Positions 53,694 to 61,613 of a stretch of DNA of 64,000 bases are shown here, piece by piece; positions within the stretch are counted from its first letter, which is position 1; every line of letters begins with the position of its first letter. The translations under genes were made by a program, and so were the position numbers. Source of the DNA: CAVSLM01 sp963728895 (GTDB lineage Bacteria; Pseudomonadota; Gammaproteobacteria; JBBQDK01); contig CAVSLM010000001.1 of assembly GCA_963728895.1 (NCBI GenBank), positions 186,001 through 250,000 on the forward strand, given 5' to 3'. The notes under the pieces are model-generated. The model searched no databases. It had not been told where the DNA came from and was given only the letters and a program-made list of their open reading frames with translations.

Positions 53694-55737
53694 ATGAGCG
53701 GTGTAGACGGCGAGATTCTGCAAGACTTTCTGATCGAGGCGGGGGAGATTCTCGAGCGGCTGGGCGAGCAGCTCGTCGAGCTGGAGCAGCGACCGCAGGA
53801 CATGGATCTGTTGAACGCAGTGTTCCGCGGATTCCATACCGTAAAGGGCGGAGCGAGCTTCCTCAATCTCACGCCTCTGGTCGAGGTTTGTCACCGCGCC
53901 GAAGACGTATTCAACGCGCTGCGCCAGCGCGAGCGGGAAGTGGACGCCTCGCTGATGGATGCCGTGCTGCAGGTGCTGGATATCGTCAACGCGATGTTCG
54001 CTGCGTTGCAGGCCGACGAACCGCTCACGCCCGCGGAACCCGAATTGCTGGCGCTGTTGACCGAGCTTGCGCAGCCGACCGGGGCGGGCGTCTCCACGAC
54101 GGCCGCCGAGCACGCAACTCCCGCGGCCGCCCCTGTACCGGCAAGTGCGTCCTGAACCGCAGCCGCCGGCCCCTGTCGAGCCGCATCCCGGCGCGGAATC
54201 GGCGAGCGACGAGATCACCGATGCGGAGTTCGAGGCGTTGCTCGACCAGCTGCACGGCGCGGCTGCGCCCGGAGCCGCGCGCGACCCGGGATCCGCGGCC
54301 CATGTGCATGCGGGAAGTAGCGACGGCGCCCCTCCGGCGCCGTCCCCGGACGCACAACCGACGCCCGACAGCATCAGCGAGGCCGAATTCGAGGCCCTGC
54401 TCGACGAGTTGCAGGCCAAGGCGCCCAGCGGCCCGGCGGTTTCCGCCGCTGAGCCGGTCGTGAGTGATCCTGCCGTTTCCCCCGGATCGGCCCCGGTGCC
54501 CGTCGCCGCCCTGGCCCGGGACGAGGGTGCCGCCAAACCCGCGGCCTCCCCCACCGCGCCGCAGGCGGAGGCCACGGTGCGCGTCGACACCCACCGCCTC
54601 GATGAGATCATGAATCTTGTGGGAGAGCTTGTGCTGGCGCGCAACCGCTTGGACACCTTGAAAGTGCGCATCAACGACGAGCAGCTGACCAAGGCGTTGG
54701 GCCATCTCGATCTGGTCACCTCCGATCTGCAGGCTGCTGTCATGAAGACGCGGATGCAGCCCATCAAGAAGGTGTTCGGACGCTTCCCACGCGTGGTACG
54801 GGACCTGGCCCGGAGCCTGAAGAAGGAAGTGGCGTTGGAGCTGCAGGGCGAGGAAACCGATCTCGACAAGAATCTGGTCGAGGCGCTTGCCGATCCGTTG
54901 GTGCACCTGGTGCGTAATTCCGTCGACCACGGCATCGAGGCGCCCGAGGCGCGCGAGGCAGTGGGCAAGCCGCGCGGCGGCAAAGTGACACTCGCGGCCG
55001 AGCAGGAAGGTGACCACATCCTGCTCACCATCCGCGACGACGGCGCCGGCATCAACCCCCAGGTCCTGCGCCGCAAGGCTGTCGAAAAGGGTCTGATGGA
55101 CGCGGACAGTGCCGCGCGGCTGACCGACAGTGAATGCTACAACCTGATCTTTTTGCCCGGGCTCTCGACCAAGGCGGAAATCTCCGACGTGTCCGGACGG
55201 GGGGTGGGCATGGACGTCGTCAAGACCCGCATTGCGCAACTCAACGGCACGGTCACCGTCGACTCCGCCCTGGGCACGGGTACCTCAATTCGCATCAAGG
55301 TTCCGCTCACGCTCGCGATCATGCCGACGCTCATGGTGCAGATCGACGAGCGCACTTTCGCACTGCCGCTCTCCAGCGTCAGCGAAGTCTTCCCGTTGGA
55401 CGCCGCCCGGACCAACGTCGTCGATGGACAACTGGTGGTAATGGTACGCAACAAGGCCCTGCCTTTGTTCTATCTGCAGCGCTGGCTTTCCGTCGACGGC
55501 AGCGGGGGGGCCGTTGTCACGGGCCAAGTCGTCACGGTACATGTCGGCAACCAGCGCGTGGGCTTCGTCGTCGACCGTGTGCTCGGCCAGGAGGAGGTGG
55601 TCATCAAGCCCCTGGGGGCACTGCTGCGCGGCCTTGCAGGCTTCGCGGGCGCGACCATCACCGGCGACGGCCGCATCGCCCTCATCCTTGACATACCCAG
55701 CCTGATGAAGGCTTACGCCCGGAGGGCATGGGCGTGA
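53694..55737 (+). CDS. cheA: CheA, chemotaxis histidine kinase, frame broken near 54150
   Basis: The P1 domain has the phosphorylated His in FRGFHTVKGGASFLNLTPLV. The first frame stops at 54155 within an Ala/Pro-rich linker; the second frame carries on from about 54140, and a one-base change joins them to about 681 residues. The linker holds two copies of a motif like I-T/S-x-AEFEALLDxL. Then P3 dimerisation (VDTHRLDEIMNLVGELVLAR), P4 ATPase (LVRNSVDHGIE, DDGAGINP, LSTKAEISDVSGRGVGMDVV) and P5 CheW-like regulatory domain to the end. The usual CheY-binding P2 domain is not evident; the linker motifs take its place. Confidence 0.92.
54214..54411 (+). repeat. Two copies of a short motif in the CheA linker
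   Basis: ITDAEFEALLDQL is coded at 54214-54252 and ISEAEFEALLDEL at 54373-54411, 159 bases apart, with low-complexity Ala/Pro sequence between. They look like short amphipathic docking helices. In polar chemotaxis systems of Vibrio a linker part of CheA (LID) binds ParP/ParC, and parC- and parP-like genes follow downstream here. Confidence 0.6.
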
Positions 55738-55819
55738 GCACCGGTGCCAAAGGGGATAGCGCCGGTGTTACTGACGATGGCTGCCTAAGCACCCGACAGC
55801 AGTTGCGGAGCGCCGGTTG

Positions 55820-56915
55820 ATGGCGGTGCGCGTACTCATCGTGGACGACTCCGGGTTTTTTCCGGCGCCGGATACGCGAAATCCTGAGTGCCGATCCGCG
55901 ACTCGAAGTCGTAGGTACCGCCAGCGACGGTGCCGAGGCCCTGAAGAAGGTTCACGAGCTGCAGCCGGACGTGATCACGATGGACGTGGAGATGCCGGTC
56001 ATGGATGGGATCAGTGCCGTGCGTCGGATCATGTCGAGTCGCCCCACGCCGGTACTCATGTTGTCTTCGCTCACCCACCAGGGAGCCCGCGCCACCCTGG
56101 ACGCATTGGAGGCAGGTGCACTCGATTTCCTGCCCAAGCAGTTCGAGGAGATGGGACGCGATCGCCAGGAAGGCCAGGAACAGTTGCGCGCGCGCGTGCT
56201 GGCCTTGGCACGGCGGCGGCGCGCGTCCGCCGTGCGGTCCGAAGCGCTGCGTCCCGCCGTGAATGCGTCGCCCCTCGGCACCACCGTCCACGTGCCTCGC
56301 GCGAGCCCCGCCGCGGCGCCCGCGGTGCGGGGCGGAGTCGGACGCGGTGCGTACCAGGTCGTCGCCATCGGCACTTCCACGGGAGGTCCGGTAGCGCTGC
56401 AGCAGATCCTCACCGCGTTGCCGGCAAGTTTCCCGGTGCCATTGCTGTTGATCCAGCACATGCCGGCGAGTTTCACACCAGCATTCGCGGATCGGCTTAA
56501 CAACCTGTGTGCCATCACTGTGCGCCAGGCCCTGGACGGAGACCTCCTGGCCGCGGGGACCGCCTATCTCGCCCCCGGTGGCCGCCAGATGATTGTCGAG
56601 GCGCGTGGTGGACATATCCGCATCCGAGTGGTGGACGGCGACGAGCGCCTGAACTACCGCCCCTGCATCGACGTCACCTTCGCATCGGTCGCCAAAACCT
56701 ACCCGGGCAAGGTCCTGGCGGTCGTGCTGACGGGCATGGGAGCAGACGGCCGCGAGGGCGCCCGACTGCTCAAGCGTGACGGCTCATCGGTGTGGGCGCA
56801 AGACGAGGCAAGCTGCGTGATCTATGGCATGCCGATGGCCGTGGTCGAAGCCGGTCTCGCCGATCGCGTGCTACCACTCAACCAGATCGGTGCCAGCCTC
56901 GCCGAAGGGCTCTGA
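55820..56915 (+). CDS. cheB: CheB, chemoreceptor methylesterase, frame broken in a T6 run
   Basis: Start ATG at 55820: MAVRVLIVDDSGFF. The run of six T at 55856-55861 puts the rest out of frame; with five T it reads FFRRRIREILSADPRLEVVG and VITMDVEMPVMDGISAVRRI, the receiver with its Asp. The methylesterase domain has the serine in AIGTSTGGPVALQQIL, His in LLIQHMPASFTPAFADRLN and Asp in LTGMGADGREGARLLKRDG. Restored length about 364 residues. Demethylates and deamidates receptors, balancing CheR. Confidence 0.92.
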
Positions 56916-56918
56916 TCG

Positions 56919-57659
56919 GTGGACATCCTCAGCATCATCGGGATCCTCGTGGCGATCGGGGCCATCCTCGGTGGCAACGTTCTCGAAGGCGGTCATGTTG
57001 ATTCCCTGCTTCAGCTCACGGCCCTGATCATTGTCGGCGGCGGCACCATAGGCGCCATCATGCTGCAATCACCACTCCCGGTGTTCCTGCGCGCGCTGCG
57101 CATGGTGGGCTGGGTCTTCATCCCTCCCAAGCTCGCGGCCCAGGCCGCAGTCGAGAAGATCGTCGGCTGGAGCAATATCGCACGCAAGGAAGGCCTGCTC
57201 GGTCTGGAGTCCATGGCCGAAAGCGAGGAGGACCTCTTTGCCCGCAAGGGTCTGCAGCTGCTGGTGGACGGCAGCGAGCCCGATACCATCCGCACCATTC
57301 TGGAGGTCGAGCTCGGCACCAAGGAGCACCACGACGTGGAGGGTGCCAAGGTATTCGAGGGCATGGGTGGATACAGTCCGACCATCGGCATCATCGGGGC
57401 GGTGATGGGCCTTATCCATGTCATGAACAATCTGGCCGACCCGGGGAAGCTTGGCAGCGGAATCGCCACTGCTTTTGTCGCCACCATCTACGGCGTCGGC
57501 ATGGCCAATCTGATCTTCCTGCCGATGGCGGCCAAGTTGAAGAGCATCGTCCACCATCACTCACAGTTCCGGGAGATGATCATAGAAGGCGTCATCTCCA
57601 TTGCCGAAGGGGAAAACCCCCGCAACATCGAGACCAAGCTGCAGGGGTATCTGCATTGA
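56919..57659 (+). CDS. motC: MotC (PomA/MotA-type) stator protein
   Basis: 246 residues from a GTG. Four membrane helices (ILSIIGILVAIGAILGGNVL; LTALIIVGGGTIGAIMLQ; GIIGAVMGLIHVM; ATAFVATIYGVGMANLIFL). The cytoplasmic loop with the charged torque residues lies between. Sits before motD as in the Pseudomonas motCD pair. Confidence 0.95.
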   Translation: MDILSIIGILVAIGAILGGNVLEGGHVDSLLQLTALIIVGGGTIGAIMLQSPLPVFLRALRMVGWVFIPPKLAAQAAVEKIVGWSNIARKEGLLGLESMAESEEDLFARKGLQLLVDGSEPDTIRTILEVELGTKEHHDVEGAKVFEGMGGYSPTIGIIGAVMGLIHVMNNLADPGKLGSGIATAFVATIYGVGMANLIFLPMAAKLKSIVHHHSQFREMIIEGVISIAEGENPRNIETKLQGYLH

Positions 57660-57724
57660 TGAACGCACAGCCTACTTCGACTGCGGCCCGGCCGCGTTCG
57701 TGTGCGGCGCTCCGGTAGGCGCAG

Positions 57725-58994
57725 GTGAGCGGCGGTCGCAAAAAAAAGCCGGAAGAGCACTCCAACCACGAGCGGTGGCTGGTGTCCTATGCCGATTTCA
57801 TTACGCTGCTGTTTGCGTTTTTCGTCGTGATGTATTCGGTCTCTTCGGTGAACGAGGGCAAGTACCGCGTGCTCTCGGAAGCCCTGGTCGCGGCATTTCG
57901 CGCCCCGCAGAAGAGCATGGAGCCCATACAGGTGGGAAATGTCCGCAAAACACCGCTTGGCGTCGACTTCTCGGTGCGTGACACGCCCGGTGTGATACAG
58001 ATCTTCAACCGGCCCGTGCCCACGCCGAAGCGCCAAGGCGATCCACCGCCACCCGCGCGGAGACCCGCTCAGAAGGGCACCGCCGGTACAGGCGCCACGG
58101 GTACCGAGTCCGGTGAAGTCGCCATGCGGCGCATGGCCGAGGAGATCGAGCGTGCCGTGCAGCCGCTGATCGAGAAGGACCTCATCAAAGTGCGGCGCAC
58201 CAAACTGTGGGTGGAGGTGGAGATCAACACCAGCATTCTGTTCGGCAGCGGCAGTGCGCGCCTCGAGTCCACCGCGGTGCCTGTGCTGGAGAGCCTCGCG
58301 CAGATTCTGAGCCGCTTCCCCAACCCCATCCACGTGGAAGGGTTCACTGACGCCGTGCCCATCAACACTTTGGCGTACCCCTCCAACTGGGAGCTGTCGG
58401 CGGCGCGCGCGGCCAGTGTGGTCAATCTGTTCACGCGCTCCGGAATCGAGCCGACGCGGATGGCGGCCATCGGCTACGGCGAGTTTCGGCCTGTCGCCGA
58501 CAACAGCACTGAGGAGGGTCGAGCCCGCAATCGGCGAGTGGTGCTGGTCATAGAGGCGGGCGCCGACGCGCGAGGCCAGGTCGCTGGCCGACGCGCAGGA
58601 TCCGACGAAGCTTCCACCGCCCGCAAGCGCCGAAGAGCCGCAACCCCCCGAGCGCGACGCTCCCAAGTCATTACCCGGGAGTACCGGAATTGTCCGGCAT
58701 GCAGAGTCGCTGCCTTCGGTGCCAGTGCTTGCGCCCGCGAAGCCATCCGCACCGCCGGACAGGGCGCGGAAGGAAGGCCGCGCCATGATCGCTCCGTCGT
58801 TAGCGAACCCCGCGCACCAGATGGGCTTTACGGCGATCGCACCGCCGATCGAGCTGCCGTTCCCGGGCATAAGTGCGAATTTCAAGCCTCTACGCATCGC
58901 CTCGCCGGGGGGCGCCTTTGCATCCGCCCACGGCTCAGCGCCGGAACCCGGCTCGCAGCAGGAGCCGGCATCGCACCAGGAGACTGCGCCATGA
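57725..58994 (+). CDS. motD: MotD (MotB-type) stator protein, frame broken near 58563
   Basis: Start GTG at 57725. The plug and channel helix ERWLVSYADFITLLFAFFVV carries the proton-binding Asp24. The OmpA-like peptidoglycan domain covers about 160-280 (SILFGSGSARLESTAVPVLE; GFTDAVPINTLAYPSNWELS; ARNRRVVLVIEAG). Read as given, the frame runs on into the next gene. Dropping one base near 58563 gives a Pro/Ala/Glu-rich tail (REARSLADAQDPTKLPPPAS and on) that stops at 58994, overlapping the next start by ATGA. About 423 residues, longer than usual because of this tail. Confidence 0.88.
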
Positions 58995-59776
58995 GCATAT
59001 GGGCAATTGCGAATCAGAAGGGTGGGGTAGGCAAGACGACCACCGCGGTCACATTGGCCGGGCTGACGGCGCTCGCCGGCGAAGACACCCTGCTGGTCGA
59101 CCTCGATCCACACGGTTCTTTGACCGCCTACTTCGGTCACGATCCCGATCTCGTGGAAAGCGGTGTCTACTCGCTGTTCCATTCGTCGGCGGTGACGCAG
59201 GTCAACCTGGTGCAGCCGACTCCGTTCGAGCACTTGCACCTGATCCCTGCATCGACAGCGCTGGCCACCCTTGATCGTCAGCTGGGGGCTCAGCACGGCA
59301 TGGGGCTCGTCCTGGCGCGGGCATTGAACCGTCTCGCTGGGTGCTTTCCACGCGTGATCATCGACTGTCCGCCCATGCTCGGTGTGCTGATGGTCAACGC
59401 GCTGGCGGCCTGCGAGCGTCTGGTGATCCCGGTGCAGACCGAGTTCCTGGCGCTGCGCGGGCTGGAGCGCATGCTGCACACCCTCAACATGATTTCGCGC
59501 TCGCTGCGGCGCGGTCTGCCCTATACCATCGTGCCGACACTATTTGATCGCCGGACCCGCGCCGCCATCGACAGCCTCCGTGCACTGCGCGACGAGTACA
59601 CGCCGGCGTTGTGGGACGCTGTCATCCCCGTCGACACCAGGTTCCGCGAGGCCAGTCGCGCCGGCCACCCCTTGAGCCATCAGCAGCCCGACGCACGCGG
59701 CACGCTGGCCTACGCCGCGCTCCTGCAGTTTCTGCTCGATCTCGAGCGCCTGAACATTCCGAGGATTGCACTATGA
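58991..59776 (+). CDS. ParC-like ParA-family ATPase of the chemotaxis cluster
   Basis: 261 residues from the ATG at 58991. Walker A ANQKGGVGKTTTAVTLAGLT, then LLVDLDPHGSLTAYFG, VIIDCPPMLGVLMVNALAAC and VIPVQTEFLALRGLERMLHT. Located between motD and cheW-type genes, as are the ParC ATPases that place chemotaxis arrays at the pole in Vibrio and Pseudomonas. It could be mistaken for a plasmid or chromosome partition protein, but no ParB or parS is present. Confidence 0.9.
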   Translation: MSIWAIANQKGGVGKTTTAVTLAGLTALAGEDTLLVDLDPHGSLTAYFGHDPDLVESGVYSLFHSSAVTQVNLVQPTPFEHLHLIPASTALATLDRQLGAQHGMGLVLARALNRLAGCFPRVIIDCPPMLGVLMVNALAACERLVIPVQTEFLALRGLERMLHTLNMISRSLRRGLPYTIVPTLFDRRTRAAIDSLRALRDEYTPALWDAVIPVDTRFREASRAGHPLSHQQPDARGTLAYAALLQFLLDLERLNIPRIAL

Positions 59777-60414
59777 ACGTGCGTCTGGAGGATGCTCGAT
59801 TGCTCGACCAGCGCAGCGCATTGGGCGCGTACTTCGATGCCCTGCTCGATGGGAGCGCCGATGCGGCGAACCCCATCCCAGCTTTGGTTGATCTGCCGGC
59901 ACATGCCGTAGGACAACTCGATGCACCGCCGCCGCTTCCCGAATGGGCGCGGCAGCCGTTTTCCTGTTTGATCGGCAAGGTGCACGGCCTGGCGCTGGCG
60001 TTTCCGTTGGCACGTCTCTCCGGCGTGGTGGCGTGGCGAGAGCCGGGCACCTCCGCGCGCGGTGAGTGGCTGGTCGGCGATATCGCGCACCATGGCACTG
60101 CATTTCGCGTAGTGGAGACTGCGTCCCTGATATTGCCGGAGAGCCGGCGGGTGGCGCGCCCGGCGCGAAGACGCCACGGCCATATCGTGCTACTGGACGT
60201 CGGCGCCTGGGGACTGATCTGCGACGAGGTGCTGGAACGCGTCACGGTTCAGCCGCAGGCAGTCCGGTGGCGCACGGCGCCGGGTCGTTGGACCTGGCTT
60301 ACGGGAATCGTACGCGAGGAGGCCGGCGGACTCGTCGATCCGGACCTGTTGGCGGCAGCTCTCGAGGCAAAACTTCAGGCCAGTGGCACGGAATCTGCTT
60401 CGCCCACGGCGTAG
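59773..60414 (+). CDS. CheW-like protein, probable ParP-type partner of ParC
   Basis: 213 residues from the ATG at 59773, overlapping the previous stop (ATGA). The N-terminal 60 residues are acidic and Pro-rich; the rest is a CheW-like domain: PFSCLIGKVHGLALAFPLAR, LSGVVAWREPG, WLVGDIAHHGTAFRVVETAS, HIVLLDVGAWGLICDEVLER. ParP proteins of this layout stabilise CheA in the polar array through the ParC ATPase. Assignment is by domain and place. Confidence 0.78.
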   Translation: MNVRLEDARLLDQRSALGAYFDALLDGSADAANPIPALVDLPAHAVGQLDAPPPLPEWARQPFSCLIGKVHGLALAFPLARLSGVVAWREPGTSARGEWLVGDIAHHGTAFRVVETASLILPESRRVARPARRRHGHIVLLDVGAWGLICDEVLERVTVQPQAVRWRTAPGRWTWLTGIVREEAGGLVDPDLLAAALEAKLQASGTESASPTA

Positions 60415-60487
60415 ATGGGATGCGACCGGTATTTGACGCAGCGGGCGCGCGCAGGCGGAAAGCACGACTCGTGAGAGATGCAGACCT

Positions 60488-60964
60488 ATGAATACCATGG
60501 TGCAGAGCAACAGCGACGTCACCCGGCGCTGGGTTACGTTCAAGCTGGGCAACGAGAGTTACGGCATCGACGTCATGCAGGTGCAGGAGGTGCTGCGGGT
60601 AACCGAGATTGCACCCGTACCCGGCGCGCCGCACTACGTCCTCGGGATCATCAATCTGCGCGGCAATGTGGTGACGGTCATCGATACGCGGGTGCGTCTT
60701 GGGCTGGGGCCGAGAGGCATCGACGAGGCTTCGCGTGTCGTGATCATCGAAGTGAACAAGAATATTCTCGGCGTGCTGGTCGACAGTGTCGCCGAAGTGA
60801 TCGACATCAGCAATTCCCAGATCGAATCGGCTCCGAACGTCGGCAACGATGAGAGTTCGAAGTACCTGCAGGGCGTGGTCAGCCTCGAAGGTGAACTGCT
60901 GATCCTCATGGATCTGCACAAGCTACTTTCGGACGACGAGTGGATGGAGGCCGCGGGAATCTAG
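60488..60964 (+). CDS. cheW: CheW, receptor-kinase coupling protein
   Basis: 158 residues. RRWVTFKLGNESYGIDVMQV, QEVLRVTEIAPVPGAPHYVL, GIINLRGNVVTVIDTRVRLG and GVVSLEGELLILMDLHKLLS are the CheW signature. Joins chemoreceptors to CheA. Confidence 0.97.
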   Translation: MNTMVQSNSDVTRRWVTFKLGNESYGIDVMQVQEVLRVTEIAPVPGAPHYVLGIINLRGNVVTVIDTRVRLGLGPRGIDEASRVVIIEVNKNILGVLVDSVAEVIDISNSQIESAPNVGNDESSKYLQGVVSLEGELLILMDLHKLLSDDEWMEAAGI

Positions 60965-60974
60965 CCGCGCCGTT

Positions 60975-61142
60975 ATGCAGGACGTCCGCGACATCAAGCC
61001 ACTCGATCCTGTGTGGCCGGTGCGCCCCAGCGGAGAGGGACGCACGCGGAAGTCTCCGGAACAGCCACCGGAGCGCAAGCGCAAGTCCGACGACAATTCG
61101 GGCGATGAACCACCCGACCCTCAGGTCGACGAGTACGCGTGA
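60975..61142 (+). CDS. 55-residue Pro-rich protein downstream of cheW
   Basis: Starts at an ATG 10 bases after cheW and reads MQDVRDIKPLDPVWPVRPSG, then a basic Arg/Lys/Pro stretch and an acidic end DEPPDPQVDEYA; the stop at 61142 is directly followed by the next ATG. The tight packing and the VWPVRP motif suggest a true small gene; similar short proteins occur between cheW and DUF2802 genes in related bacteria. No function can be given. Confidence 0.6.
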   Translation: MQDVRDIKPLDPVWPVRPSGEGRTRKSPEQPPERKRKSDDNSGDEPPDPQVDEYA

Positions 61143-61574
61143 ATGGCGCAGGGCTTGTTCAACCTGGGCGTGTTGCTGATCGCTGGTGTGGGCGGTCTGC
61201 TCGGCGCCGCGTGTTGGATGTGGCTGAACCCGTATCGAGCGGGTAAGGAGCAGGAGCCCGGACCCGACGCGCAGGTCCTGCAGGGACTGCAGCGAGACTT
61301 TGCTGCCCTCTGTGCCGGTGCGGCGGGAGTTGGGGAACGATTGCTGGGTCTGGAGCGCCAATTACGCCGGCTGTCGGAGCGCCAGGATCAGCTGGAAGTA
61401 CGTAGCGTGGGCGAGCGCCCGTACGCCCAGGCCATCCGCATGGTGCAGCGTGGTGCTTCTGCGCAGGATCTTATTGCCGCCTGCGGTCTGAGCCAGGGCG
61501 AAGCGGAGCTGGTGGTGCTGATGCACGGTCCGGATCATGCCGGCCGGCTCGGAGATGTGCACACGACCCAATGA
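61143..61574 (+). CDS. DUF2802 membrane-anchored protein
   Basis: 143 residues. One membrane helix near the start (LFNLGVLLIAGVGGLLGAAC), a coiled-coil middle (LLGLERQLRRLSERQDQLEV) and the conserved end YAQAIRMVQRGASAQDLIAA then CGLSQGEAELVVLMHG, typical of DUF2802 proteins found after cheW in Pseudomonas. The end looks like a small helix-turn-helix-like fold. Function unknown. Confidence 0.85.
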   Translation: MAQGLFNLGVLLIAGVGGLLGAACWMWLNPYRAGKEQEPGPDAQVLQGLQRDFAALCAGAAGVGERLLGLERQLRRLSERQDQLEVRSVGERPYAQAIRMVQRGASAQDLIAACGLSQGEAELVVLMHGPDHAGRLGDVHTTQ

Positions 61575-61613
61575 CCGCGAAGCGGCGCGCACAGATATCG
61601 GTGGCGCGGCTTT

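Noticed and set aside
53151..55076. 641-codon minus-strand frame opposite cheZ and cheA
   Set aside because: Reverse reading of conserved chemotaxis genes; low-complexity Ser/Arg/Gly content.
55735..55819. 27-codon frame starting at the GTG overlapping the cheA stop
   Set aside because: It ends in a TGATG overlap with cheB, which is suggestive, but the peptide has no recognisable features and cheB has a good start of its own.
57557..59479. 640-codon minus-strand frame opposite motD and parC
   Set aside because: Shadow frame of two conserved genes; no domain seen.
58991..59776. Chromosome or plasmid partition ParA
   Set aside because: No parB or parS; its place between motD and cheW-type genes fits the chemotaxis ParC ATPases.
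61575..61613. Bidirectional terminator between the DUF2802 gene and the GGDEF-EAL gene
   Set aside because: A 5-base CGCGC/GCGCG stem with a 13-base loop and interrupted T tracts is too weak.
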